From Candidatus Zixiibacteriota bacterium (lineage in GTDB: Bacteria > Zixibacteria > MSB-5A5 > GN15 > PGXB01), in NCBI GenBank assembly GCA_040753495.1, contig JBFMEF010000064.1:1-64000 (forward strand): DNA of 64,000 nt, in the 5' to 3' direction. The notes below the pieces were generated by a model. The model searched no databases and had not been told where the DNA came from. It was given only the letters and a program-made list of their open reading frames with translations. Position 1 is the stretch's first letter; every line of letters begins with the position of its first letter. A program made the position numbers and the translations under genes. Below, one piece after another: positions 46,452 to 56,732 of this stretch.

Positions 46452-47306
46452 TTATCTCCTGACTACCAGCATGACGCCGAATAGAACCAGTATCGCGCCC
46501 AGAGCCGCGCTGAGCGTGAACCTTTCGGACAGAATCAGATAGCCCAGTATAACCGCAATTACGGGAGTGATATAAGTAATCTGCGAGACTTTGATAGCCG
46601 GAATCTTTTTGAGAAGATAGTAATAACCGAGGAAAGCGATAACGGTGCCAAAGATTGCCAGATAGATAAGAGCGCCAATCGATTTACCCGTTACCTTAAA
46701 CTCCGCAATAGGCTCCAATATTGCCGCCAGAGAAATAATGATGACCGCCCCCAGCGACATCTGAACTGCCGACATCACAAAGATATCTTCCTCCTGCAGG
46801 CGCGAGCGGATATAAACGGTGCCGTAAGCTGAAGCGATGGCGCCAAAGGCGGCAAGAGCGGTACCAAAGAATACAAAGCGCGAAGTCACCAGGGAATCGT
46901 AGAAAACAACCAGAATTCCCAGAAATCCCACTGTCAGACCGAGCCAGCCGCGGGATGTCAATTTTTCTTCCTGAAGCATGAAGATGGAAAAGAGGGCAAT
47001 GAGAAAAGGAAAACTGGCGAAGATGACCGCGGTCAGCGACGACGAAATATGAACTTCGGCCGCATACACCAGCGAGTAACTCAAACCGTACATGAAGATT
47101 CCGGGGAAGGCGATTTTCCAGAGATGCTTTCGGTCAGTAGGATAGGTGACATTGCGGATGCGATTTATGACAAGGATAATGAGGGCGGCAATTACAAAAC
47201 GAAATCCGGCCGACCAGAGCGGCGGCGAATCCTGCAAGCCGATTTTGATAGCCAGCCAGGTCGAACCCCATATCAGACAGAGCAGACCGAATATGAAATA
47301 GGTCAT
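46452..47306 (-). CDS. EamA-family transporter
   Basis: 284 residues, ten helices in two EamA repeats; it starts MTYFIFGLLCLIWGSTWLAI, the classical DMT N-terminus. Start chosen at ATG 47306 for that reason; the frame extends 57 bases upstream to a GTG without a ribosome site. Distinct from the EamA gene at 33585 in sequence. Substrate unknown. Its stop is 6 bases before the GT22 gene, so it might export a precursor used there, which is only a guess. Confidence 0.87.
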   Translation of the reverse strand: MTYFIFGLLCLIWGSTWLAIKIGLQDSPPLWSAGFRFVIAALIILVINRIRNVTYPTDRKHLWKIAFPGIFMYGLSYSLVYAAEVHISSSLTAVIFASFPFLIALFSIFMLQEEKLTSRGWLGLTVGFLGILVVFYDSLVTSRFVFFGTALAAFGAIASAYGTVYIRSRLQEEDIFVMSAVQMSLGAVIIISLAAILEPIAEFKVTGKSIGALIYLAIFGTVIAFLGYYYLLKKIPAIKVSQITYITPVIAVILGYLILSERFTLSAALGAILVLFGVMLVVRR

Positions 47307-47433
47307 AGTGAGCGGGAATAAATCGTTTTGAGACCGGCTTGTCAATCGGATTGCGGCTAACACCCAGTGAGCGTTATATGATATTGAAGTCCTCCAATTG
47401 AAGATTATTTATCAGGCTGCCCCGCGAACCAAA

Positions 47434-47476
47434 AGAAAATCCCCCGCGAATTACATATGTCCACCCGCGGGGGAGT
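47434..47476 (-). terminator. Rho-independent terminator of the DUF2723 gene
   Basis: Minus-strand stem tcccccgcg / cgcggggga (47440-47448, 47466-47474) with a 17-base loop, followed by TTTTCTTTT, 20 bases after the gene stop. Confidence 0.85.
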
Positions 47477-47495
47477 AAATCTATGACCGAGAGGG

Positions 47496-50210
47496 TTACG
47501 GTTGTTGTCGGAGCAACTCCGACTGTCCCAGAATCTGCTGCACCAGGGGGTCGCCGCGGTTCATTTTGTACTCGGCATGCATCTGGGTGGCGCGCAGAAT
47601 ATCACTGGTGCGCCGGGTCTCGAACAGCACCTGCATCAGTTTTCGATAGGCATGGGAACTGTTGGGATTGGCATTAAAGGACTGCCAGAGTAGCGCCAGA
47701 CCGCCGTCAGTATCCCCCCGGTAATATTTTGCCAGCCCCAAGTCCTGCATATAGAAGAGACTGGAGGGGTTGTGGCGATAGAGTACGGCCAGAGTGCTTT
47801 CCATACTTGCCATGACCGAATCAGCCTTTGCCGTATCGCCGTCCTTGCGATAGAAATCGGAAAGCGACATATATGCCTGGAAGAACTCCGGATACTTGTC
47901 TATGATGAAATGAAGAATTTCATTGGCTCGGGCGTTCTGCCCGGTGCGACGGAAATCATCGGCCAGGCGCAGGGCATTAAATCCGATAGAGAGCATGACG
48001 CCCGATTCATTTTCATCCCGATAAATGGTGGGGTCATTCAGGCCGTCATAGCGGTAAACCTGGGTGAAGAGTTCGTACCCTTTTTCGGAGTTAATCTTCT
48101 TTTCCGGCGGGGCAGGGGCAAGTTCATAAATGACGCCGGTGGCGACCGCCAGGTCGCGAAGCCGCAGCGGCGATTCGGCGTATGGCTCCGAGGTGAAACA
48201 GACAGGATATTTCCAGCTGTTAGTCATAACTACTTCGTCCACCATCATATCCTGCAGCTTGACAATGCGTCCTTCGAAAGGGGTCGGCACCAGATAGGTC
48301 CGCCGTTTACGAGGACGGTCGAAAAAGGACTCTTTCGGCCTCTGAAGTTCCCGACCTTCAAAAGTGAAAGGATGCCAGATAATCTGGTCTTCGGTCAAAG
48401 AGATCGGGACTCCGTACTGGCTTTTCATCTGCCAGACATACCAGTCAGTATTAAAAAGGGAGAGATTAACAACCCGGACGTCTTTGCGGACTTCATAAAC
48501 TTCCTGTAAACACCAGAGGGGGAAGGTATCATTGTCGCCGGAGGTGAAAAGGATGGCATCCGGTTTGCAGCTCTGAAGGATATTGTAAGCGTAAATGTAA
48601 GGGTAATAGTTCCGGGAGCGGTCATTGGTGAAATAGTTGTCGGAAAGCGCCAGCGACGGAAGGAAGACCAGCAGCGACGCCGTTATCATTGCCGGTTTCT
48701 GCAGGGAGGCGAATTTCTCTTCGGTTTTCTTGCGAATAAACTCCATAACCGCGGCAACTCCCAGGCCGAGAGCCATCCCAAAGAAGATGAAAGCCGGGGT
48801 GAAAAAGTAGTCTCGGTTACGGACTTCCAGATAGGCATCGCCGGTAACTTCGTTATATTTGGTGCCATCGGCAAAATTCATATATAAGACCAGCCCGACC
48901 GAAGCAAGGAGAAGCAAGGTCAGAAAAGGCAGACCTATCTCGAGTTTCCGTCGAGCGGTAAGCCCCACGCCATACAAGCCCAGCAGAAAGAGTATCAAAA
49001 ATATCTTGGGACTGGCATATTGCTCCTCGAAATAACTCCAGAATCCCATATTGGCGTGATGACCGAGCTGGTTCTCCCAGGTGCCGCGGCGCTGAAACAT
49101 CCTCTCCACCATCGACGTCTGGCCGTACTGCTTCCGCTCCAGATAATTGACGAAGGTGGTAAAATCGCGTGAGGGGTTATTTTCGTTTATCCGGGGGTTC
49201 TGCGCCGAGCGGATAGGAATGAAGAGATGAAAAGAGAAGCCAATTACGGCCATAAGTAAGACGATAAGAGCGGTTTTCCAGTCGGACTCGCGCGCCAGAA
49301 AAGCCAGAAGCAAAATCACCAGCGCCCCGCCGATAATGCCGGCAAGGAACCAGTAAAAGCCAACCATTATCATGGAAAAAGCGCCAATTCCGATTAGAAC
49401 CGGCCAGTTGATATGCTTATAAACAAAGAAGGCTGTGCCCAGCAGAATCAGCACGGAAAGGAAGAGAAACGCCTGATAACCGCCGCTGCGGTTGGAGAGC
49501 ATAATGATAGCCAGCAACTCGGCGACGAAGAAGGCGCAGATGGCGGTCCAGGCTCGCGGGGGAGCGTCCTTGCGCAATATGAAAAATATCGCCGCTACCG
49601 GAAGAATTAAGAACGTGGTTAAATGAACTGCCACTCCCAGCATTGCCAGATAACAGACCAGGACAATGATACGCTCGGCCCGGGGGGTTCCCCGGCTTTC
49701 GAAGAACACCAGCATCAACCAGAAAATCATCAGTGTCAACATCATCGATAAGCCGTACACTTCCGCTTCGACCGAATTGGACCAGTGAGTAGCGGAGAAA
49801 GCCAGAAAGAATGCTCCCACCAAGCCGCCGATATAGGCGATGACTTTTTTCCAGCCGATGAATTCTTCATCGCTGTACCAATACCGGATAACACGGACAA
49901 CCGAAAGATAAGCAAACATGGCGGTAACCGCCGAGGAGATGACAGAAAGCATATTGACGCGGAAACAGATATCGGAGGCAATCGGCAGAGCCGAGAAAAA
50001 TCGTCCCAGGACAACAAAGAGCGGCGACCCGGGGGGATGGGGAATGCCGAGAATATAGGCGCTGGCGATGAATTCGCCGCAATCCCAGAACGAAAGGGTG
50101 GGGGCTACGGTCATACGATAGATGATGAAAGTGAAGAGGAGAACAAAGGCGGCAAGGACGGCGTTAATTCTGTCGAATTTATCTTTGGCAAAAGGCATTA
50201 ATAGGTCCAA
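47496..50210 (-). CDS. DUF2723 (TMEM260-like) membrane glycosyltransferase with C-terminal TPR region
   Basis: 904 residues. The N-terminal 470 residues are polytopic and carry the DUF2723 hallmark: APTLSFWDCGEFIASAY, ILGIPHPPGSPLFVVLGRFF, then SATHWSNSVEAEVYGL. The family includes TMEM260, an O-mannosyltransferase of eukaryotes; bacterial members are uncharacterised. Residues about 730-890 look like TPR helices (FQAYMSLSDFYRKDGDTAKA, YRGDTDGGLALLWQ). TTG at 50210 follows AGGAGG by 4 bases; ATG 12 bases later is the alternative. Single gene with terminator. Confidence 0.88.
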   Translation of the reverse strand: MDLLMPFAKDKFDRINAVLAAFVLLFTFIIYRMTVAPTLSFWDCGEFIASAYILGIPHPPGSPLFVVLGRFFSALPIASDICFRVNMLSVISSAVTAMFAYLSVVRVIRYWYSDEEFIGWKKVIAYIGGLVGAFFLAFSATHWSNSVEAEVYGLSMMLTLMIFWLMLVFFESRGTPRAERIIVLVCYLAMLGVAVHLTTFLILPVAAIFFILRKDAPPRAWTAICAFFVAELLAIIMLSNRSGGYQAFLFLSVLILLGTAFFVYKHINWPVLIGIGAFSMIMVGFYWFLAGIIGGALVILLLAFLARESDWKTALIVLLMAVIGFSFHLFIPIRSAQNPRINENNPSRDFTTFVNYLERKQYGQTSMVERMFQRRGTWENQLGHHANMGFWSYFEEQYASPKIFLILFLLGLYGVGLTARRKLEIGLPFLTLLLLASVGLVLYMNFADGTKYNEVTGDAYLEVRNRDYFFTPAFIFFGMALGLGVAAVMEFIRKKTEEKFASLQKPAMITASLLVFLPSLALSDNYFTNDRSRNYYPYIYAYNILQSCKPDAILFTSGDNDTFPLWCLQEVYEVRKDVRVVNLSLFNTDWYVWQMKSQYGVPISLTEDQIIWHPFTFEGRELQRPKESFFDRPRKRRTYLVPTPFEGRIVKLQDMMVDEVVMTNSWKYPVCFTSEPYAESPLRLRDLAVATGVIYELAPAPPEKKINSEKGYELFTQVYRYDGLNDPTIYRDENESGVMLSIGFNALRLADDFRRTGQNARANEILHFIIDKYPEFFQAYMSLSDFYRKDGDTAKADSVMASMESTLAVLYRHNPSSLFYMQDLGLAKYYRGDTDGGLALLWQSFNANPNSSHAYRKLMQVLFETRRTSDILRATQMHAEYKMNRGDPLVQQILGQSELLRQQP

Positions 50211-50362
50211 GATTCCTCCTAAAGATTAGTTGCCACGCATCCGATAATCATACAAGGATTTAATCATGGCAAATCCCGGCAAATTTGGCACAAATATAAG
50301 CAGAATAGGACAATTAACAACAAAAATCTAATCGATTATACACGAGGCATGCTGGAGGTTTC

Positions 50363-50614
50363 ATGTTTATTTGGTGCACCATACTGTTTCTTCTGGGAAT
50401 AGCCGCTTTCCTCGATTCGCTTTTCAACTACGGCGAAATATTCCGTCAGATTAACTCAGTCTGTTTCATGCTGATATCCCTGGCGCTCCTGGTTCGCACC
50501 ACGACCAAGATGAAAGCCAGAAAGGTGGAAAAGTATGAGCAGCGGATTGAAGGACTGGAATTGGAATTGCGTTCTCTGAAGAACGAGAGCGCCAAGATTC
50601 CCTCCGAATACTGA
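50363..50614 (+). CDS. Small membrane protein with coiled-coil tail
   Basis: 83 residues: two hydrophobic helices (about 1-20 and 30-46) and a charged heptad-like tail (ARKVEKYEQRIEGLELELRS). GGAGG lies 4 bases before ATG. No family recognised. Convergent with the TPR gene 6 bases away. Confidence 0.75.
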   Translation: MFIWCTILFLLGIAAFLDSLFNYGEIFRQINSVCFMLISLALLVRTTTKMKARKVEKYEQRIEGLELELRSLKNESAKIPSEY

Positions 50615-50620
50615 GAGGAA

Positions 50621-52495
50621 TTATCCCGGGACGCGATAACCTTCCAGAATCTGCAATTTCTCCCGCACCTCTCCAGTGAACGGATAGGAACTATATTTTT
50701 CCAGTATCAGGCGATAGAGTTCGGCCGCCTCGCCGCGTCGCTCGGACTGAGCGAATAAGATATCCCCTTTGAGTTTAAGGCAGTAGGGATAGAAATAATT
50801 ATCAGCGTAGAATTTTTCGATTTCCCCAATTACCCCCAGCGCTTCCTCGGAGCGTTCCCTGGCGATATAAAAGGAAGCCAGACGGTATGCGGTTAAGCCG
50901 AGCATGGAGGAGTTTCCCGCCGCCAGAATCGCCTTGTACCTGGCTTCGACCGAGTCCGGCATCAGGCGGGCGTCAAAATACTGGGCTTGCGAATAAAGGT
51001 CGAGCAGTTCGGGGCTGGCCATCACCGCTTCACTTATTACCAGGGTATTGATAATAGCATCGTTGAAATAAAAACCGCGCGGATAATCTGCCATCAGTTT
51101 CCGGAAAGCGATATCGGCGTTTTCATATTCTTTATTATAGAATTGTATCATCGCCAGGGAGTAATCGATATATTCACGGTTCTCGATATTCAGATTATAA
51201 TTTTCCAGACTATGGAACAAAAGCGCAGCCGAATCGAGCGTTCCTTCAACTACGGCCAGTTTGGCTAATTCCATCTGCCCCGTTGCCAGATAAGGAAAAA
51301 TCTGATATTGGGCAAGCAGGGAGTCATAGAGTTGACGGGCTTTAGTGTAATCGAGGAGGTTATAGCGATATATGTTAGCAGTCTTCAGAAGGGCTTCGGC
51401 GCGGTCGCGCGGCTGCGGGTAATTCGCGATTATGAATTGATACTGCTCCAGCGCTTCCGGAAAACGTCCCAGTTCAGCAAGGGCTTCGGCATAGTAGAAT
51501 TTGTACTCTGAAAAACCGCCTTCGGGCGCTCCGCGATGGACCAAAGCGGATGGAGGGAATCGTTTCTCCATATACTCCGCCATTTTCACGGTCTGCTCGT
51601 GGAGTTTCCGCTCCCGGCACTGGCGAAGATAAAGAAACAGTTCCTGCCCGGTGCCGCCGCTTAGAGAATCGAGACGAATGCTGATATTGAAGGCGTCGGC
51701 AAACTGCCCGCTTTTCACATAGGCTTCCTCCAGCATCTTAAGAGAAAAACGGTCATCGGGGACGCTGTCGAGTATCGCTTTCAGCGCCCGGATAACTTCC
51801 GCCGGCGCCCCTTGGAAACGAATCAACATCGCCACCCGTCGTTCAATCTCCGGTCTCAGTAGAGAATCGCCCTGCGCGCCGCGAAAATACTCTTTGACGG
51901 CGTCAAAGTACTCTCCTCGCGTTTCCAGAAGGCTTGCCATCTCTATCGCAAAGAGCTTATCGTTGCCAAACTGACGACGCGCATTTTCAATCAATTCTCT
52001 CGCTTTTTCATTGCGCCCGTAATTAATCAGCATTCGTATGATGGAATTAAAAATGTCTCGATTGGAAGAAAATTTCTCGACAATCCGGTCGGCTTGAAGA
52101 TTCAACAGCGAATCATTCCCGATTTTCAGATAGATTTCCAAAAGAAGATAATGCGAGCGGTAGTCGTCCGGCATCTGTTCCAGTTGACGTTGAAGGAACA
52201 GTTCGGCTTTTTCATAGGCTTTGAGTTCAATATAGCAGGTCAGAAGCAGGTCGGTGACCAACCGGTCGTGAGGGAATTCAAGGTAGAGCGATTCCAGCAT
52301 ACCGACGGCGCTGATATACGCCCCTTGCGCCATCAACTGCCGGGCGATTGTCAATCGTCCGCCGGTGCGGTCATCCGGTTGAACCTGATTCTGGCCCGGA
52401 ATGGGAGGAGCCGGCTCGAGGATGGTCGGCTGAAGCGACTGCGCCGTTAATGCCCCGGCGGCAAGAAGTACCAGAGTTAGAGCCCGGAAAATCAT
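50621..52495 (-). CDS. Secreted/periplasmic TPR protein
   Basis: 624 residues with a signal peptide (1-18, ALTLVLLAAGALTAQS), then TPR-like helical pairs along nearly the whole length (AYISAVGMLESLYLEFPHDR, ELGRFPEALEQYQFIIANYP, GEAAELYRLILEKYSSYPF). TPR scaffold of a protein complex, probably in the periplasm. It follows DUF4175 by 4 bases and closes the DUF4159-DUF4175-TPR operon. Confidence 0.85.
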   Translation of the reverse strand: MIFRALTLVLLAAGALTAQSLQPTILEPAPPIPGQNQVQPDDRTGGRLTIARQLMAQGAYISAVGMLESLYLEFPHDRLVTDLLLTCYIELKAYEKAELFLQRQLEQMPDDYRSHYLLLEIYLKIGNDSLLNLQADRIVEKFSSNRDIFNSIIRMLINYGRNEKARELIENARRQFGNDKLFAIEMASLLETRGEYFDAVKEYFRGAQGDSLLRPEIERRVAMLIRFQGAPAEVIRALKAILDSVPDDRFSLKMLEEAYVKSGQFADAFNISIRLDSLSGGTGQELFLYLRQCRERKLHEQTVKMAEYMEKRFPPSALVHRGAPEGGFSEYKFYYAEALAELGRFPEALEQYQFIIANYPQPRDRAEALLKTANIYRYNLLDYTKARQLYDSLLAQYQIFPYLATGQMELAKLAVVEGTLDSAALLFHSLENYNLNIENREYIDYSLAMIQFYNKEYENADIAFRKLMADYPRGFYFNDAIINTLVISEAVMASPELLDLYSQAQYFDARLMPDSVEARYKAILAAGNSSMLGLTAYRLASFYIARERSEEALGVIGEIEKFYADNYFYPYCLKLKGDILFAQSERRGEAAELYRLILEKYSSYPFTGEVREKLQILEGYRVPG

Positions 52496-52499
52496 AACA

Positions 52500-55400
52500 T
52501 TATTCAGCGATATTCTGATTTACCGGAGAGCCGTTCTGGGCGGCATCCATCAGGGCTTTGAAGTAGGCTTTGATATGCTGCTCATATTCTCCGGGGTAAC
52601 TTTCATTAAGGAACTTGCGCAGTTTATCTTCGACATCAAGTCCGCCTTTCAACTGATTTCCGGAGAGGGCCGCCGGAGAATTACGGAAAATATCCTGTCC
52701 GACCTCGGCTTTGCGCTGCTCCGTAAAGTCTTTCCTCTGAAGTGTCCGGGTGGCGTCCAGCATGCGGGAATAGACTTTCAACTGACGCTCCAGCGTCTCC
52801 TCGCCGACCTGTCCGCTGGAGAGCTCATCGACCACTTTCTTCATATCGTCGGCAATGGCATCCAGCCGTCCCAGCACTTCCTTGCTGGCGCCGAATTCCT
52901 TTTCCAGTTGAGAGAGGGACTTTCTAATTCCCTCTTGCTCGGCGGCAAGCCGGCGCATCGCTTCCCCCTGCGCCAGTTCACTCGGATTCTGGCACATGGA
53001 CTGGGTCTGCTGATTCAGCTGACGCTGCTGCTCGCTGAGAGCGGTCAATTTCTGAGTCGGTTTGCTGCAGGAGCCACCCTTATTGCAGTTACTCTGCGCC
53101 TCCAGGGCATCTAACATTCGCACCGCCGCCCGGTTGAGGTTGTAAAGCGCCTCCTGCTGAAAATTCTTCCCTTCATACCCCCGCCGGTCGCTGAACTTAT
53201 CGATAGAATATTCCATATTGCCGACGGCATTGCGAATCAGGTTATTCAGTTCCGCCGCCATAAAGGGGGATTCCTTACTCATCTCTTCAATGCGCCGCAC
53301 CAGTCCCCCGGCCGATTCCCGCAATATCTGCTGCTGCGCCGCCAGGTCGCGAAGAACTTCCGATTCCCCCCGTATATCGGAAACTTTGTTAATCAACTCC
53401 TCCTGATTGCCGGAGACATAGTTGATATCATCGATGGTCTGCCTCATTTTGAGAGCCATCTCATCATCTCCCCCTTTGCACATACTGGCTTGTCCCTGCT
53501 GAAGTTCATTGAGCAGACGGAGCAGTTTCGAGAGCGCTTTCTGGCCCTGTTCCAGCGACTGCTCTTTGTCTTTTTCGGAGAGTTCCCGGGACATTTCTTT
53601 CATATTGCTATCGGCGTCATTCTGCTCCACCGCTTTGCAGAAGCGGTCGGCTTCATCAGCTTTATTGTAAGGAATCTCCTTGAGCATCTGACGGAATTCC
53701 TGGGTCTGCTCTTTCAGGTTGTCAAACCGTTCCTTGATCTTTTCTTCTTTGGGGGCAAGGGACGGCAGGTTTTCGGGGGACGATTCCTCCGAAGTCTTGT
53801 TGACCTCTTCCTGGTTCTGGGCAATTTCACGCGCCAGCTCGGTCAGAGCGTTTATCTTCTGCTCAATTTTCATTTTCTTGAGTAGAGCAATGGTGCGGTC
53901 CAGACGCCGCATCATCTCCTCCTGCGAAACCTGGAAATCTTTCATCGCCTGCTCCAGAGCCTTCTTGTCCATCTGCTTGAGCGCTTCCATCAATTTTTCC
54001 CGCGCTTCCTTCATCTCCGGCGTGGCGACCTCTTCAAACAGTTTCTGAATTTCACTCAATTTCTCCAGAAGTTCCCGGCTGGCAAGACGATTCTCTTCCA
54101 TCTTCTTTATCATCTCTTCCATCTGCTTGGCCGCTTCTTTCAGTTCCTCAGCCATCTTTTCTTCCTGCGCCGTTATCTCTTCCAGTTCCTTCTGATGCTG
54201 CCAGGAAAGCTTCTGGTCGTTCCCTTTCCGTTCCTGGTCTATTTTGCGGGCGACATTCTTCATCCTCTCCGCCAATTCCTTCTGCTCTTTCAAGAACTGC
54301 TCGGCGCGGTCTATATTGGCTCCCTGGTCCTGCTCGGTTTGCGAGATGATTTCATCGAGAGATGGAAGTCGCGCGATATATTTCCGGGAAACGGTAACTT
54401 TGGGACCGCTGATGCGGTCGTTGTCCGCAAGCTCAAAGTAATATTGCACAAAATCGGAGGGCATTAGATTGAGAGGCTCCAAATCCCAGCTGAAATTGAT
54501 CTCCCCCTGGTTCTTAATCCGGTCGGAGAAGTGAAGCACCGCTACGTTCTCTGTTCCCTGTCCCCTCTCCGAAAAGACGGTGTATTTGAGCAACAGCGAA
54601 GAGAAGCCGTAATCATCGGAAATCCTGACCTGAAGCGGGACAATCATATCTTCGCTCAGATTTATATCGACTCCGGGGCGGATAACTTCGATAATCGGAT
54701 ACTCGTCGGGAATGGCGGTAATCTTGTATTCTATCGGGTCGGGATTGGTCTCTCCCTGTTTGTCCACCAGATGAATAATATAGCGCCGGTCGTTCTCCAG
54801 TCTCAGCGATTGCTCGGCGGCAAGACCGTTGAGGGCGAAGGGTGCGCGAGAAGAATCATCAAAAATCATCTCCGCCAAAGCGACCGGCAGGTTGGTTTCA
54901 ATCTTGATATTCGCCCGGGTGCCCACTACCGCCGAAATATTGCCGTCATTCTCGTCTATCGTAACCGGCGGCAGACCGGTGTACTGAGGATAGAAGAGGG
55001 AGACTTTGATGCCGGTTATACGGGGACGGTCCACCACCTCAACGCGGGATATGGGAGTGGTAATCTTGCCGGCATGGACATAGTATTCAAGGGGACGGCG
55101 CGCCTGTTTTACGGTCGTCAGAATGGTAAGGGAATCGCCGCGGGAGGAGAGATTTCTCTTTAACGATTCCAGTTCTATCGTGCTTTTCTGCCAGTTCCCT
55201 TCGGTGAAACGGTAATAGATATCGGCTTTGTCCGGAAAGTTGTCTCCCAGAAGTATCGCCCCCAATTCGAGGTCGCGATACTTGATGGCAGTAAAGTCGC
55301 CCGGGTACGGCACAAGAGTGTAACCGAGTGGCGGCATAACCGTTTCGGTGGGACGCGAATAGACCTGATAGGAATAACTGAACAGCCCCGGAAAGAGAAG

Positions 55401-55907
55401 CATCATCACGGTCAAGCCGGCAAGGGCAATGCCGGTGGCGCGCAGATTTCTCCAGAGGGGATAGGCCGATACCACTTCGTAGAAATTCAACGCCGACGAC
55501 CGGACGCAGGCCTGCGCCAGGGTCGCTTCCATCAGGTCATTAGAATACTCCGGACGAGGGTCTCCCAGACCGGCAAACTCCAGCGCCGCTATCAACCGTC
55601 CTTTGAGCTCAGGGAATTTCTTCTCCAGCTTGATGGCCGTTGTTTCCAGATTGCCGCTGAAGAGACGAGAAAATGAAAATCTCCAGAAAAGATAAATCAG
55701 TCCCGTTGCCGACATACCCAGAAGAGTCACTTTCAGCCAGACCGGCAGAATCAGTATTCCGGCAATCAGAGATAGGATTATCGATACCAGAACCAGGCCG
55801 GTGATAGTTCCGGCAATACCGGCGGCGAAGAGAAGAGCTCTTTCCCTGAATAGAGTCTTACCGATTCTCTTCTTAAGCCCGGCGATTTTTTCCTGATTCT
55901 GCATCAT
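52500..55907 (-). CDS. DUF4175-like large membrane protein with long coiled coil
   Basis: 1135 residues. Three N-terminal transmembrane helices (about 25-50, 52-72, 155-175), a beta-rich periplasmic-type region (about 180-520), then a helical, Glu/Lys/Gln-rich coiled coil (about 535-1010; EKMAEELKEAAKQMEEMIKK and many similar segments), and a short C-terminal region. This is the DUF4175 layout found beside DUF4159 and MoxR/BatA-type genes. ATG at 55907 and the next codon ATG both follow GAGGTGA. Function unknown; probably a membrane-anchored scaffold. Confidence 0.8.
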   Translation of the reverse strand: MMQNQEKIAGLKKRIGKTLFRERALLFAAGIAGTITGLVLVSIILSLIAGILILPVWLKVTLLGMSATGLIYLFWRFSFSRLFSGNLETTAIKLEKKFPELKGRLIAALEFAGLGDPRPEYSNDLMEATLAQACVRSSALNFYEVVSAYPLWRNLRATGIALAGLTVMMLLFPGLFSYSYQVYSRPTETVMPPLGYTLVPYPGDFTAIKYRDLELGAILLGDNFPDKADIYYRFTEGNWQKSTIELESLKRNLSSRGDSLTILTTVKQARRPLEYYVHAGKITTPISRVEVVDRPRITGIKVSLFYPQYTGLPPVTIDENDGNISAVVGTRANIKIETNLPVALAEMIFDDSSRAPFALNGLAAEQSLRLENDRRYIIHLVDKQGETNPDPIEYKITAIPDEYPIIEVIRPGVDINLSEDMIVPLQVRISDDYGFSSLLLKYTVFSERGQGTENVAVLHFSDRIKNQGEINFSWDLEPLNLMPSDFVQYYFELADNDRISGPKVTVSRKYIARLPSLDEIISQTEQDQGANIDRAEQFLKEQKELAERMKNVARKIDQERKGNDQKLSWQHQKELEEITAQEEKMAEELKEAAKQMEEMIKKMEENRLASRELLEKLSEIQKLFEEVATPEMKEAREKLMEALKQMDKKALEQAMKDFQVSQEEMMRRLDRTIALLKKMKIEQKINALTELAREIAQNQEEVNKTSEESSPENLPSLAPKEEKIKERFDNLKEQTQEFRQMLKEIPYNKADEADRFCKAVEQNDADSNMKEMSRELSEKDKEQSLEQGQKALSKLLRLLNELQQGQASMCKGGDDEMALKMRQTIDDINYVSGNQEELINKVSDIRGESEVLRDLAAQQQILRESAGGLVRRIEEMSKESPFMAAELNNLIRNAVGNMEYSIDKFSDRRGYEGKNFQQEALYNLNRAAVRMLDALEAQSNCNKGGSCSKPTQKLTALSEQQRQLNQQTQSMCQNPSELAQGEAMRRLAAEQEGIRKSLSQLEKEFGASKEVLGRLDAIADDMKKVVDELSSGQVGEETLERQLKVYSRMLDATRTLQRKDFTEQRKAEVGQDIFRNSPAALSGNQLKGGLDVEDKLRKFLNESYPGEYEQHIKAYFKALMDAAQNGSPVNQNIAE

Positions 55908-55926
55908 TCACCTCGTTGTTCGATAT

Positions 55927-56655
55927 TCAATGTGTCAAAGCATATACGAGAATATTCATACCCATTCTCAAAGCCGCCTCCCGTTTTTCCGGAGGGTCGT
56001 TATGAACCTGGGGATCTTCCCACCCATCACCAATATCAGATTCATACAAATAATAGACGACTACCCGGCCATTAATGATAATTCCAAATCCCTGCGATGG
56101 TTTATTGTCATGTTCATGGATTTTGGGTGGACCGGCCGGAAAATCAAAATAGGCATGATATACAGGATGGTCGAAAGGGAGTTCCACCAGTTCCCGCTCC
56201 GGGAAAAGGGCGGCAAGCTCCTTGCGAACAGTCTTGTCCATTCCATAGGAGTCGTTTATGAATAAGAATCCGCCGCCTGAAAGATAGGTGCGGAGCCGCT
56301 CTTTCTCCTCCTGGCTGAATTTGATTACGCCATGACCGGTGGCAAAGAGGAAGGGGTATCGGAAAAGGGCGTTATCCATAATCTGAATAACCTTTTCTTC
56401 CGGGTCAACAGGGTAGCGGCTGTTCTCCTTGACAAACTTCAACAGATTCGGAATGGCGGAACTTCCCCAGTACCAGTCTCCTCCACCGCCGTAATGAAGT
56501 CGCGCCACGGAGATGGTGGAGGGGTGATTCTGCGCAGCGGTCGGCGGGCGAACCGGCAGGCTGGGGGGCACAATTAATCCCTCGCGCTCCTGGGCAACTG
56601 CGGAAATCAATGCCGTCAATACGATTACAGCAATGTGGAAGTAATATCGAAGCAT
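55927..56655 (-). CDS. DUF4159 protein, secreted
   Basis: 242 residues with a signal peptide (about 1-21) and the DUF4159 domain: VARLHYGGGGDWYWGSSAIP, LFRYPFLFATGHGVIKFSQEE, TYLSGGGFLFINDSYGMD, and GRVVVYYLYESDIGDGWED. The fold is related to a flavodoxin-like/ThuA-type glutamine-amidotransferase-like domain without obvious catalytic residues. First gene of the operon with DUF4175 and TPR genes; an upstream MoxR-DUF58-vWA block, often present, is missing here. Confidence 0.85.
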   Translation of the reverse strand: MLRYYFHIAVIVLTALISAVAQEREGLIVPPSLPVRPPTAAQNHPSTISVARLHYGGGGDWYWGSSAIPNLLKFVKENSRYPVDPEEKVIQIMDNALFRYPFLFATGHGVIKFSQEEKERLRTYLSGGGFLFINDSYGMDKTVRKELAALFPERELVELPFDHPVYHAYFDFPAGPPKIHEHDNKPSQGFGIIINGRVVVYYLYESDIGDGWEDPQVHNDPPEKREAALRMGMNILVYALTH

Positions 56656-56732
56656 AATTTATCCGGTTACATAATATACTACTATAACAGTCATTTCGGC
56701 GAAAAATAATGCCCCGTTACAGGCTGGTCGCA

